Source: Acidobacteriota bacterium
GTDB taxonomy: Bacteria > Acidobacteriota > Blastocatellia > Pyrinomonadales > Pyrinomonadaceae
Reading direction: 5' to 3'
Length of the DNA: 58,910 nucleotides
Assembly (NCBI GenBank): GCA_019242475.1
Contig: JAFAVK010000100.1
Span: 1 to 58,910 of the forward strand
The translations under genes and the position numbers were made by a program. Below are positions 48,161 through 57,014 of this stretch, in pieces. How positions within the stretch are numbered: the stretch's first letter is position 1; each line of letters starts with the position of its first letter. The notes under the pieces were generated by a model. That model made no database searches. It was not told the origin of the DNA and saw only the letters and a list, made by a program, of their open reading frames with translations.

Positions 48161-48186
48161 GGCAGGTTTAACTTTGGCTGTTGGAG

Positions 48187-48214
48187 AAGGCGGGACTTCG
48201 TTCCCGCCTTTTTT
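48187..48214 (+). terminator. Intrinsic terminator after ispG
   Basis: AAGGCGGGA and TCCCGCCTT form a 9-bp stem with a six-base loop, ending in a run of six T. It lies between ispG and the convergent holB stop at 48214. Confidence 0.85.
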
Positions 48215-49251
48215 CATCGGTCGGCGGACATCGAGAGGAAGAGGGCGTCGGTGGCGGCGCGGCGGTTGACGTTGACGGCGAGCTGGCCGCGCAGCTCCTC
48301 GATGCGCGTGAGCCAGGAGGCCGCGCGCGCCGCGGCGAAGCCCTCGGCCAAATGCGCGAGGCGTTCGCGCAAGTCCTGGTTGACGAGCGCCCCGCCGCCC
48401 CCGAGCGCGAGCAGCCAGAGGTCGCGCACGAGAATCTCAAGCGCGTCCAGCCGCGGCTCGTACTCGTCCTTGTTCTTCGCGTCCCCCATCTCCTCGGCCG
48501 CGCGCAGGAGCCGCACGCGGTCGCCGCCGGAGGCGAGCGCCTCGACGACGCCGAGCATCGACTCGCGGCGCGCACGGTACGTGTCGAGGTTCAGGCCCAG
48601 CGCGACGCCCGGCCGCCCCGACGCGAGCTGCGCGGCCAGTCGCGCCTCCGCGCCCGCGCGCTTGCCCTGCTTGACGAGGAAGCTCTCAAGCTCTTCCGCC
48701 GTGAGCGGGGCGAAGCGGACGGTCTGGCAGCGCGAGCGGATGGTCGGGAGCAGGCTCGAAGGGCGCGAGGTGATGAGGACGATGTGCGTGGTCGGCGGCG
48801 CCTCTTCGAGCGTCTTGAGCAAAGCGTTCGAGGCCGACTCGTTCAGGCTCTCCGCGTTCTCGACGAGGAAGACGCGCGCGGCGCCCTCCACGGGGCGGAA
48901 GTTGCTCTCGCGCTCCAGGTCGCGGACGGCCTTGACGAGGATGTTCCGGTTGTAAGGCCGGATGAGCCCGACATCCCTGTGATCCGACCAGATGAGCTTC
49001 TCGTGCGCTTCACGGTCGTCCGCCGCGGGAAGTTGGAAGCGGCCGATGCGCTCGCACGCGGGGCAGACGCCGCAGCCCTCGACGCCCCGCCTGTCTCTGC
49101 AATTCAAAGCGCGCGCCAGCTCCAACGCGAAAGACTTCTTGCCCAGCCCCCCCTCGCCCGCGAACAGCAGCGCGCCGGGGACGCGCCCCTGCCCCAGCAT
49201 CCTCCGCAAAGTCTCCTTCGCGCGCTCGTTCCCGACCAGCGTGTCGAACAT
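48214..49251 (-). CDS. holB: DNA polymerase III delta' subunit (clamp loader)
   Basis: 345 residues of the AAA+ clamp-loader family. N-terminus MFDTLVGNERAKETLRRMLGQGRVPGALLFAGEGGLGKKSFALELARALNC with a P-loop-like GEGGLGKK; zinc ligands in CRDRRGVEGCGVCPACERI; LLKTLEEAPPTTHIVLITSRPSSLLPTIRSRCQTVRF is the sensor region. Last gene of the miaA-hfq-tmk-holB run; starts eight bases after tmk. Confidence 0.94.
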   Translation of the reverse strand: MFDTLVGNERAKETLRRMLGQGRVPGALLFAGEGGLGKKSFALELARALNCRDRRGVEGCGVCPACERIGRFQLPAADDREAHEKLIWSDHRDVGLIRPYNRNILVKAVRDLERESNFRPVEGAARVFLVENAESLNESASNALLKTLEEAPPTTHIVLITSRPSSLLPTIRSRCQTVRFAPLTAEELESFLVKQGKRAGAEARLAAQLASGRPGVALGLNLDTYRARRESMLGVVEALASGGDRVRLLRAAEEMGDAKNKDEYEPRLDALEILVRDLWLLALGGGGALVNQDLRERLAHLAEGFAAARAASWLTRIEELRGQLAVNVNRRAATDALFLSMSADR

Positions 49252-49259
49252 AAGTGAGA

Positions 49260-49898
49260 CTATCGTCTAGCCTCTAAGAAGGGCATAACAATCCGCATGA
49301 CCTGGGCCTGCGTCTCTTGCACCGAGCCGGCGGCGTCGATGACGCGGACGCGCTCGGGCTCGGCGGCGGCGATGCGCTGGTAGGCGTCGCGGACGCGCGT
49401 GTGGAAGGCGGCGTCCTCGGCGTCGAGGCGGTCGCGCTGGTGTCCCTTGGTCGTGCGGCGGTGCGCGCGCCGCTGGCTCTCGTCCACCGGCAGGTCGAAG
49501 ATGAGCGTCAGGTCGGGCATCAGGCCGCCCGTCGCCAGCACGACCAGCTCCGAGACGATCTCGTCGGGGAAGCCGCGGCCCGCGCCCTGGTAGGCGACCG
49601 TGGCGTCGGCGTAGCGGTCGGAGAGGACGACGTGGCCGGAGTCCAGAGCGGGGCGGACGAGCGTGCGGACGTGCTGCGCGCGGTCGGCGGCGTAGAGGAG
49701 GAGTTCGGCGAGCGGGTCAACCTGCTCCTCGGCGTCGAGCACGAGCTGGCGGACGCGCGTGCCGAGCGGGGTGCCGCCGGGCTCGCGCGTCGTGACGACC
49801 TCGCGGCCGCGCAGGCGCAGCTCGCTCGCGAGCATGCGGAGCTGGGTAGACTTGCCGCACCCGTCGATGCCCTCGAAGGTGATGAAAGCTGGGGCCAA
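49260..49898 (-). CDS. tmk: Thymidylate kinase
   Basis: 212 residues. Phosphorylates dTMP to dTDP. P-loop FEGIDGCGKSTQLRML, DR(Y/H) motif in LSDRYADATVAYQGAGRG, and the LID segment. TTG start at 49898; the family N-terminus (FITFEGIDGCGKST) fits this start. Placed between hfq and holB, the usual tmk-holB pairing. Confidence 0.95.
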   Translation of the reverse strand: MAPAFITFEGIDGCGKSTQLRMLASELRLRGREVVTTREPGGTPLGTRVRQLVLDAEEQVDPLAELLLYAADRAQHVRTLVRPALDSGHVVLSDRYADATVAYQGAGRGFPDEIVSELVVLATGGLMPDLTLIFDLPVDESQRRAHRRTTKGHQRDRLDAEDAAFHTRVRDAYQRIAAAEPERVRVIDAAGSVQETQAQVMRIVMPFLEARR

Positions 49899-49943
49899 GA
49901 CTTTTTAAATTTCTCCGTTCAGAATTCGCGCGGGTGAGGTCGG

Positions 49944-50240
49944 TCAGCTGTCCGTGCGGTGCGTCGCCTCGCCGCCCGCGTCGGAGGCGTGGTCGGACTG
50001 GTGCGTGGGGCGGTGCTCGCCCGTCGGGCGGCGCGCGTGCTGTATCGTCGAGATGGCGTGCTTGAAGATGAGCTGCTCCTGCGACGCCGAGTCGAGCAGC
50101 ACGGAATACTTGTCGAAACTGCGGATACGCCCCGAGAGCTTGGCGCCGTTCATCAGGTAGATCGTGACGGTCTCCTTCTCCCGGCGCACGGTGTTCAGGA
50201 ACGCGTCCTGTATGTTCTGGGGAGTTGATTTTGTGTCCAC
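49944..50240 (-). CDS. hfq: RNA chaperone Hfq
   Basis: 98 residues. Sm1 motif FLNTVRREKETVTIYLMNGAKLSGRIRSFDKYSVLL and Sm2 LIFKHAISTI (YKH is usual; here FKH). The GTG start at 50240 is the family start (NIQDAFLNTVRREKE near residue 9). About 30 C-terminal residues are a His/Asp/Ser-rich disordered tail (HRPTHQSDHASDAGGEATHRTDS). It lies downstream of miaA, the conserved miaA-hfq order, with a 125-bp gap containing TTCAAAGTT direct repeats. Confidence 0.94.
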   Translation of the reverse strand: MDTKSTPQNIQDAFLNTVRREKETVTIYLMNGAKLSGRIRSFDKYSVLLDSASQEQLIFKHAISTIQHARRPTGEHRPTHQSDHASDAGGEATHRTDS

Positions 50241-50365
50241 AGACGCCCCCGCTTGAAAGTTGAGTGATATCTGGGTCAGGACAGATTACACCCTACCTCT
50301 TCAAAGTTCAAAGTTTAACTTTCAAAGTTGACAGAAATACAAAACTTTCCGTTTTTTGGAACCAC

Positions 50366-51307
50366 TCAGAGGCCGAGCCGGCGCGCGACCTCCTCCTGCA
50401 CGGCCGGGTCTTCGCCGAAGCCCTCGACCCACTCGGCGCCCGCCTCGCGCCGGAACCAGGTGAGCTGGCGCTTGGCGTAGTGGCGCACGTCGAGCTTCGT
50501 CTGTGCGACGGCGCTCTCAAAAGTGCGCTCGCCCCGCAGGTATTCGACGACGCGGCGGTAGCCGTGCGCGCCGAGGGCGCTCCCTTCGGCGGGGACGCCG
50601 CGCGCGAGGAGCCCGCGCACCTCTTCGACGAGGCCGGCGCGGAAGTGCGCCTCGGCCCGCCGGTCGATGCGCCGGTAAAGCTCTTCGCGCGGAGGGTCGA
50701 GGACGAAGAGGCGCAGGCGCGCGGCCTGCGTGGGCGGGGCGGGGCGTCGCGCCATGCGTTCGGAAAGTTTCTCGCCGGTTTGCAAACGGAGTTCGAGCGC
50801 GCGCTGGACGCGCGACCAGTCGCGGGGCGCGAGGCGCGCGGCCCGCTCGGGGTCGAGCCTTTGTAGGAGTCTGTGCAAGTGTTCAGGGCCGCGGCGCCCG
50901 CGCAAAATAACGAGGCGTCGGCGCAAGTTCGCGTCAGTCGGCGGTGCTTCAAAAAATGGCTCGCGCAGGGCTCGCAGGTAGAAGCCCGTCCCGCCGACGA
51001 GGAGCGCCGGGCGGCCGCGCGCCTCGATCTCTTCAATCTTGATTATCGCGTCGCGCGCCCAGTCGGCGGCCGTGTAGTTGCGCTCGGGCGGGACGAAGTC
51101 GATGAGGTGGTGCGGGACGCCGCGCCGCTCTTGCAAAGGGACTTTCGCCGTCGCGATCTCGACCTCCTGGTAGACCTGGACGGAGTCGCAGTTGATGATC
51201 TCGCCGCCGAGCCGGAGCGCGAGCGCGATGCCGAGGTCGCTCTTGCCCGAAGCGGTCGGGCCGGCGACGGCGACGATGGGCCTCTCGGTCTTCGGTTCTG
51301 CGTTCAA
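50366..51307 (-). CDS. miaA: tRNA dimethylallyltransferase
   Basis: 313 residues. Adds a dimethylallyl group to A37 of tRNAs reading UNN codons, using DMAPP from the MEP route. P-loop VAGPTASGKSDLGIALA, DSVQVYQEVEIATAKVP, and VGGTGFYLRAL are the signatures. TTG start at 51307 overlaps the stop of the upstream 31-codon ORF (TTGA), which suggests translational coupling. Confidence 0.95.
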   Translation of the reverse strand: MNAEPKTERPIVAVAGPTASGKSDLGIALALRLGGEIINCDSVQVYQEVEIATAKVPLQERRGVPHHLIDFVPPERNYTAADWARDAIIKIEEIEARGRPALLVGGTGFYLRALREPFFEAPPTDANLRRRLVILRGRRGPEHLHRLLQRLDPERAARLAPRDWSRVQRALELRLQTGEKLSERMARRPAPPTQAARLRLFVLDPPREELYRRIDRRAEAHFRAGLVEEVRGLLARGVPAEGSALGAHGYRRVVEYLRGERTFESAVAQTKLDVRHYAKRQLTWFRREAGAEWVEGFGEDPAVQEEVARRLGL

Positions 51308-51399
51308 AGGGAAGGGGAGAAGAGGCGGAAGGCGATGACGAGCCAGACGAACAGCAGCAGCGCCAGCGCGCCGACGAGTTGTGCGCGGGAGAATCTCAT
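51304..51399 (-). CDS. 31-residue single-helix membrane protein
   Basis: Short ORF of 31 codons plus stop, ATG at 51399. The product starts MRFSRAQL, has one strongly hydrophobic helix (VGALALLLFVWLVIAF) and ends RLFSPSL, so it looks like a small membrane protein with a positive-inside N-terminus. It starts 25 bp after the spoIID-like stop and its TGA overlaps the miaA TTG start (TTGA). No clear Shine-Dalgarno site. Function unknown; it may be a translated leader for miaA or a regulator. Not previously recognised as a family by me. Confidence 0.5.
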   Translation of the reverse strand: MRFSRAQLVGALALLLFVWLVIAFRLFSPSL

Positions 51400-51424
51400 C
51401 GCTCGTTCAGACGGTCTCCGACGT

Positions 51425-53674
51425 TCAATAGAGTTTCGTCAGGCTGACGCCCGTGTAGAAGTGCTTCAAAATCTTCTCGTACGAGAACCCGGCGCGCGCG
51501 AGCCCGTAGGCGCCGACCTGGCACATCCCGACGCCGTGCCCCCAGCCGCGCCCCGTGAAGGTGAACTTCGAGACCCGGCCATTCTCATCAAACGCCCGGT
51601 CGATGACGAACAACTGCTCGCGCAGGCCGAGCGCCGAGCGCACGCGCCCGCCGCGGACGTGCGCGGTGCCCGAAGTCCCTTCGACTTCGAGGTCGAGCAC
51701 GCGCCCAGAGACGCCGCGCCTGCGCACGCGCAGGTCGAGCAGCGTCCCGACCTCCGGGATCGAGCGCGACAGGCGGGACATGACGCCCGAAGGCGTCAGC
51801 GTCTCCGTCCAGTTCGTGTATTTCGAATCGTGGTCGAAGGCGGCGCCGCTCGCCGCCGGTCTGACTTCGAGGTAGTCAACCGCGCCGCCCGCGCCCGCGT
51901 GATAAACGACCGACTCGCCGCCGACAATCTGTACCTCTCGCACGGCGAAGAGCGCCTCGCCGAAGGCGCGGAAGAGGTACGCGTCCGCCCCGAGAGTCGC
52001 GCCCAAATCTTTGCCCGAGGCGGGGCGCAGTACGAGCGAGTTGTTTGCCCCGACGCGCGCCGTCGCCTTTTGCAAATGCAAAAGTCCGCGCCCCTCCAGC
52101 GCGTGCGCGATTGAGCGGAGCGCGCGTGCTCGCGTCAAAGGTTGTTTTGGATGAAGAGTTCCGTCGGGCAGGAGCGCGAGATTTCCTTCGCGCAGCATCG
52201 CGGCCACGTCGGCGCGGTTCTGCTGCGGGACTTCGTCCGCGTCGCGGAAGGCGAGCAGGTATTCGACGTCCGCGCCATTCAGAAGCGTCGCGCCGCGGCT
52301 CTCGCCGTCGAGCGCGGCCGCGAGTGTCGTGGCGAAGCCCGCGGGGCGCGCCGCGTCCGCCCCCACGTTCGGCGCGGGCTGTCGCGCGAGAGACGCCACG
52401 CGCGCGAGCAGGTCGCGCGTCTCCTCGGTCGTGATGTTCGACGCGAGCCATTCGTCGCTCAATCTCGCGGGCAGTTGGAAGCCGTGGACGGCGAGCAGCG
52501 CCGCGTCGCGCGCGCTCGTCTCGTGCTCGGCCGCCTTGACGCCGGCGGGCTCGCGCGTCGTGCGTAGAGAGAGCGAGGCGAAGTGCTCTCCCGCTTCGAG
52601 CGCGCACTCGCGGCCGCGGAGGTAGGCGACGGGCGCGCCGCCGAAGATGTTCTCGCCGTCCTCTGTGCGCCCGCCGCAGGTCGAGGTGTAGACGGCGTTG
52701 ATGGGCGCGCCCTTGTAGGTCAGGATGCGGCCGCGCGTCTCCGACACGGCGCGGTCGGTCAGAGGGTGTTCGGTCGAGCGGCCGCCGTAGACCTGCGAAC
52801 GGGTGTCGGGCGTGAGGTCGTAGCCTTCGGCGGCGAAGCGGCCGAGGTTGCTGACGGCGTAGGTGCGGGCGGCGACGGCCTGCGCCTTCAAAGCCTCAAG
52901 CTCCGGCCAGCCGCCGGGCGACAGCTCGTTCGGCACGACGCCGCGCACGTACTCTTCGAGCGGGACGACGTTGACGACCGTCAAAGTCCCCTTCGTGTTG
53001 GCAAAGACTTCGAGCCGGCCGCGGTAGGGCTTCTCGTTGTAGCGGACGGGGTTCAGCTCCGAATCAACGGGCGCGAAGACGACGGGCGTGCGCAGGTCGA
53101 GCAGCGGTTTCGTCGAGCCCGGCGCGTAGAGAGCCTCGCCCCTTTGCGCCTCGACCGCCCGCGAAGTCAGGCGCACGCCGCCGGCCGCGTCTCGCTCGGT
53201 CTTCGGAGAAGGGGACGAGGTGTGAGCGTCGGGCTTTGCGGGCGCGGTCGCCGGGGCGGGCTTGTTCGACGAAGTTGATGCGGTCTGGACTCCGCCCGTC
53301 TCTTCGGGCGTCGGGGCGGGGAGCGCGGGGTACGAGCGTGCTTCGATGCGGACGCGGGCGAGTTCGAGCGGGAGCGGCTGTTCGCTAACGTCGGTGGCGC
53401 CGAGCACGTTGCCGGTCGTCGAGATGGTGACGCTGCGCGCGCCCGTGGCGAGCCCGATGCGGATGAAGGGCTCTTTCGTCAGGCGGACTACCTCGGGCTC
53501 GATCTCGGGCGGTGTCTCGGGCTCGCTCGTCGAAGTCGTCGGCCACTCCTGCGGGGTCGCGCGGCGCGGCCTCGTCGCGGGCTGCCCGTCCTGTGCTTTG
53601 AGAATGAGGGTCGGCGAGACGAGGGCGCAGGTGAGTAGCGCCGCGGTCAAAAATCTCTTGCAGGAGGAACGCAT
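51425..53674 (-). CDS. SpoIID/LytB-domain protein
   Basis: 749 residues from the ATG at 53674, giving a signal peptide (FLTAALLTCALVSPTLILKAQ). After a Pro/Thr-rich region (to about 170), the SpoIID domain spans about 215-420 (YVRGVVPNELSPGGWPELEALKAQAVAARTYAV, VYTSTCGGRTEDGENIFGG) and resumes at the C-terminus (SKFTFTGRGWGHGVGMCQVGAYGLA, about 700-749). The middle is an inserted helical/beta stretch. The family cleaves or activates cleavage of denuded peptidoglycan. It heads the minus-strand run that includes miaA and hfq. Confidence 0.9.
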   Translation of the reverse strand: MRSSCKRFLTAALLTCALVSPTLILKAQDGQPATRPRRATPQEWPTTSTSEPETPPEIEPEVVRLTKEPFIRIGLATGARSVTISTTGNVLGATDVSEQPLPLELARVRIEARSYPALPAPTPEETGGVQTASTSSNKPAPATAPAKPDAHTSSPSPKTERDAAGGVRLTSRAVEAQRGEALYAPGSTKPLLDLRTPVVFAPVDSELNPVRYNEKPYRGRLEVFANTKGTLTVVNVVPLEEYVRGVVPNELSPGGWPELEALKAQAVAARTYAVSNLGRFAAEGYDLTPDTRSQVYGGRSTEHPLTDRAVSETRGRILTYKGAPINAVYTSTCGGRTEDGENIFGGAPVAYLRGRECALEAGEHFASLSLRTTREPAGVKAAEHETSARDAALLAVHGFQLPARLSDEWLASNITTEETRDLLARVASLARQPAPNVGADAARPAGFATTLAAALDGESRGATLLNGADVEYLLAFRDADEVPQQNRADVAAMLREGNLALLPDGTLHPKQPLTRARALRSIAHALEGRGLLHLQKATARVGANNSLVLRPASGKDLGATLGADAYLFRAFGEALFAVREVQIVGGESVVYHAGAGGAVDYLEVRPAASGAAFDHDSKYTNWTETLTPSGVMSRLSRSIPEVGTLLDLRVRRRGVSGRVLDLEVEGTSGTAHVRGGRVRSALGLREQLFVIDRAFDENGRVSKFTFTGRGWGHGVGMCQVGAYGLARAGFSYEKILKHFYTGVSLTKLY

Positions 53675-53792
53675 CGGGGTCTCGTGCTCACGCCGGCCGC
53701 GCAGTGTTTGGAGGGAAGCGCGCGAGGGAATTCTACAACACATCGAGCCCGCCGGGTGAATAAACCGCCCACACGCTCAACCCAAAAGACAG

Positions 53793-54938
53793 TCATCCGT
53801 TGTCGTGCGACTCCAACGCTTCGACGGCGAGGGTGTGAAAGCGACGGCGGACGCCGTTGATGTTGACGAAGGGGAGCGGGCGCGCGTGCGTGCGGTTGGT
53901 GAGAAGGATGAAGACGCGCTCGGTCGTCGGGTCAATCCAGCAACTCGTCCCCGTAAAGCCGAGGTGGCCGAAGGCTTCGGGCGGGAGGCGCGGCCCGGCC
54001 GTGGACTCGGGCGTCGCCGCGAGCTGCCAGGCGAAGGAGCGCGCCTCGTTCAGCCCCTCGGTCATGTTCTGTCGGAAGAGTCGGCACGTCTCCGGGTCGA
54101 GCAGGCGCGCCGTGCCCGGGAGGAACTGGGAGGCCAGCGTCAGCGTCTCGCGCGCGTCGGAGAAGAGGCCCGCGTGCCCGGCCGCGCCGCCGAGGAAGTA
54201 CGCGTTACCGTCGTGCACCTCGCCCCAGATCGTCCGCTCGCGCCAGAGCTTCGAATCGCCCGCGCCCGGCCGCGCCTCGCACATGCCGCGCTCGTAAGCG
54301 TTCCCGCCCGACTCGCACGCGGCCACTTCGGTCTGAATCGTCTTCTCGGGGTTGAAGAAGGTGCGCGTGAGCCCGAGCGGCTCGAAGATTTCGCGGCGCG
54401 CGAGTTCGGCGAACCGCGTGTTCGTGACCTTCTCTGCGAGGAGGCCGAGCGTGATGAAGCCGAGGTCGCTGTAGATGACGCGCCCGCCCGGCGCCTGTTC
54501 GAGCGGCTGCGCGGCGATGATCTCCAACACGCGTTCGCGGTCGCCGCCCGCCGAAAGGTAGAGCGGCTGCCACGCCGGCAGACCCGAAGTGTGCGTCAGA
54601 AGATGTCGAACTGTGATGGCTCGCTTGTCTTCGGCGCCGAACGCGGGGAGGTATTCGGAGACCGCCGCGTCCAATCCGACCGCGCCGCGCTCGACGAGCT
54701 GTGCCAGCAGCATCCCCGTCACCAGCGGCTTCGTCAGAGAGGCGAGGTCGTAGACGGTGCCGAGCGTGGCCGGGCGAACCTCCGGCTCGCGCACGGCGTC
54801 GCCGAGCGCGTCCGCATACCGCACCTCGCCGCGCTCCGCGACGGCGTAGACGGCGGAAGGGAAATCGCCGGCCTCGATGCGCTCCTCGATGTACGCCGAA
54901 ATAGCCGGCACCCGAACGATGTGTGAAAAATCGGTCAC
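53793..54938 (-). CDS. Serine hydrolase (class C beta-lactamase / esterase fold)
   Basis: 381 residues with a GTG start at 54938, preceded by TTAAGG; an ATG at 55013 would add 25 residues without signal-peptide character. Catalytic S-x-x-K is SLTK in TVYDLASLTKPLVTGML; Y-x-N is YSD in VIYSDLGFITLG; the third motif is HLGFTGTSCWIDP. This is the beta-lactamase/penicillin-binding-protein-like fold found in esterases, D-aminopeptidases and class C enzymes. No export signal is visible. Substrate unknown. Confidence 0.88.
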   Translation of the reverse strand: MTDFSHIVRVPAISAYIEERIEAGDFPSAVYAVAERGEVRYADALGDAVREPEVRPATLGTVYDLASLTKPLVTGMLLAQLVERGAVGLDAAVSEYLPAFGAEDKRAITVRHLLTHTSGLPAWQPLYLSAGGDRERVLEIIAAQPLEQAPGGRVIYSDLGFITLGLLAEKVTNTRFAELARREIFEPLGLTRTFFNPEKTIQTEVAACESGGNAYERGMCEARPGAGDSKLWRERTIWGEVHDGNAYFLGGAAGHAGLFSDARETLTLASQFLPGTARLLDPETCRLFRQNMTEGLNEARSFAWQLAATPESTAGPRLPPEAFGHLGFTGTSCWIDPTTERVFILLTNRTHARPLPFVNINGVRRRFHTLAVEALESHDNG

Positions 54939-55099
54939 TGTTTCAAACCTTAAGCTGAAGAGATAAAACCCCACGTGGGCGGACTCGAAAAAAGTTACTG
55001 TCCGAGGAGGCATGGTGATATTATCCCACCCGCCTGCAACCGCGCACGCAGTTCAAGTTAGAGCGTTAACTTGCCCGGCTCATACAAGGGGGCTCCCGA

Positions 55100-55828
55100 A
55101 TGTCTGGGAGGAACTTGCGGCTTATGATTAAAATCACCCCTCACCCGGCGTGGGTCGTTGACCTTCTTGAGTCCGTCCGGCCTCTCAAAGAACGGGTAGT
55201 CAATCACAAAATCTTTAGTGACATCTGCCAGCTCAAGCTGACTATCGCACAGTTCCAGAGGGCCTTGGTGAACTTCTATCCGCTCATAGAAAGTTTCCCC
55301 AAGTTCATGTCATTAAATTTAACAAAGGTGCCCCTCGGCGGCACCAGGTGGAATAAGAAAACAAAATATTGGTTGATAGTAAACATTAACCAGGAACGGC
55401 TGCACGCCGGCTGGTGGCGGGATTTCGCCTTCGGGTTCGGGGTCGCGAAGGAAGTATTGGATAAAGAAATTCATCCGCCGCCGGCGGTCGATGCGCTGAA
55501 CAATTATCTCTGGCGCGTCTGCACGTACGGCTCCTTGGCGGAGGGCATCGGCGCCTCAAATTTCGCCGTGGAGGGGCCGACGGGGGAGTGGACAAAAATC
55601 ACCTCGGACTACATCAGGAAGTACCAGGGGAAGGAAGGCACTCGCATAACCGACAAGACGTTCGAGTGGGTGACGGCACACGCGAACTATGACGACAAAC
55701 ATCCTTACGAAGCGCTCGAAATACTCAAAGCCTACGCCACCACCCCCGCCGAGCAGGAGAAAGTTAGGTACGCGATTGAGCGCTCGCTGGAATATTACGC
55801 GATGGCGCTCGACGCGTGTTACGAGTGA
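55100..55828 (+). CDS. TenA/PqqC-like haem-oxygenase-fold protein
   Basis: 242 residues, all-helical. Segments such as FYPLIESFPKFMSLNLTKVP, NINQERLHAGWWRDFAFGFGVAKEVLD, EGIGASNFAVEGPTGEW and HANYDDKHPYEALEILKAY fit the TenA/THI-4/PqqC superfamily, whose members include di-iron oxygenases. Candidate metal residues are E99, H101 (QERLHAGWW), E149 and the D-D-K-H segment; assignment uncertain. AGGGGG lies seven bases upstream of the ATG. GC content is visibly lower than in neighbours. Role unknown; no cofactor-synthesis genes are next to it. Confidence 0.75.
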   Translation: MSGRNLRLMIKITPHPAWVVDLLESVRPLKERVVNHKIFSDICQLKLTIAQFQRALVNFYPLIESFPKFMSLNLTKVPLGGTRWNKKTKYWLIVNINQERLHAGWWRDFAFGFGVAKEVLDKEIHPPPAVDALNNYLWRVCTYGSLAEGIGASNFAVEGPTGEWTKITSDYIRKYQGKEGTRITDKTFEWVTAHANYDDKHPYEALEILKAYATTPAEQEKVRYAIERSLEYYAMALDACYE

Positions 55829-55998
55829 TCCGACTAAGTTTCCCGGCGGCCCGCGAGTCAGTCCGGCGGGCCGGCCAGGGTAAACGCATCAGGAGGTGCG
55901 CCCGCTAATAATTCCGGTCAGGCAAGGGCGGGCCAAGAACTTCGAGTACCGACGCGAGTCGTCCGTACTTTTGAATACCCTCAGAAGGAGATAATGCC

Positions 55999-56862
55999 TT
56001 GAGCGGCCTCACGCCTTCAGAACAGCCTCTCGACGCGAGGGACGCTGAACTCTCTGCCAAAGCGACTCAACTGAAAGCATGGGAGGATGACCTTACAGAC
56101 CGTGAGGAGGAGTTCGGCGAGCGGGCGGTTGACTTCAACCCGACGGTGCGCGCCAGTTTAACTCTGGCCGCCCAAAGCCTCGGCTTCTTCCTCCTCTTCG
56201 TCCTCGGCACGGGCACCTTTGAAGTCCCGGCGCAACCCGATAAAGTGCAGCCCGACCTCATCAGAGGCTTAAACTTTATCGTGAACATATCCTGGGTTTA
56301 CCTGATTCTGTCCTCGCTCATTTTAATCGGCCTCCTCTTTTACGCTTACATAAAGAAGGGGCTCGACTCTCACAAGCCCGTCGATATCATGCTGCTCTTG
56401 TACGTCGGCATGGACATTGTCCTACTCCTCCTTCTGGTTCACCAGCAGGGGGGGCTGTGTCGAAGCATGTTCCTTCCGGTCTTCTTCCTCATCCCGACGG
56501 CCTACTTAATCGTCGAGAGGAGGGAGAAGGTATTTCGGTGGCGGCGACTCATCGTGCTCGCCGTCATCATGGGGTGCATCTGTAGCGCTTACAGGGTCTC
56601 CGTCATCCTCCAACCGCTCCCGAGCGACTCAAGTTTGGGCGTGAGTAATAAGACCGTATGGTTTCTGCATCACTGGCCGCTCCAGGTCACGGATTTTTCC
56701 ATGCTTGCACACGCCGACTATGACAAAGCGATCTTTCGAGCGTCGCTGATTTCGGCGTTCGTCCCGATCACACAGATCCTCATCGTCATGTTCAGGGCGA
56801 GAATCAGGAAGCGCAAAGACAACGTCCCTTCGGAAACGCTGACGACGGAAGGGGCGTCATAG
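55999..56862 (+). CDS. Six-helix membrane protein, unknown function
   Basis: 287 residues, TTG start at 55999 with AAGGAG eight bases upstream. The N-terminal 50 residues form a charged helix (DARDAELSAKATQLKAWEDDLTDREEEFGERAVDF); six hydrophobic helices follow between about 55 and 275 (e.g. SLGFFLLFVLGTGTF, WVYLILSSLILIGLLFYAYI, DIMLLLYVGMDIVLLLLLVHQ, FLPVFFLIPTAYLIV). No family is recognised. An ATG-CCT-TGA mini-ORF at 55994-56002 overlaps the TTG. Lower GC than surrounding genes. Same orientation as the TenA-like gene, 170 bp apart. Confidence 0.6.
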   Translation: MSGLTPSEQPLDARDAELSAKATQLKAWEDDLTDREEEFGERAVDFNPTVRASLTLAAQSLGFFLLFVLGTGTFEVPAQPDKVQPDLIRGLNFIVNISWVYLILSSLILIGLLFYAYIKKGLDSHKPVDIMLLLYVGMDIVLLLLLVHQQGGLCRSMFLPVFFLIPTAYLIVERREKVFRWRRLIVLAVIMGCICSAYRVSVILQPLPSDSSLGVSNKTVWFLHHWPLQVTDFSMLAHADYDKAIFRASLISAFVPITQILIVMFRARIRKRKDNVPSETLTTEGAS

Positions 56863-57014
56863 CCCGTCGGCGCCGTCCCCGCCGCGACCGGCACGTCGCA
56901 TTCAAACGGCGGTTCAGTCCCGGATTCGCTCAACCCGCACACCACGCCTCACGCCGCAGGCTCACCGTAAATGTCGCCCAAACGCATTCGGGCGGAATAG
57001 CTCGGCGTGGCGGG

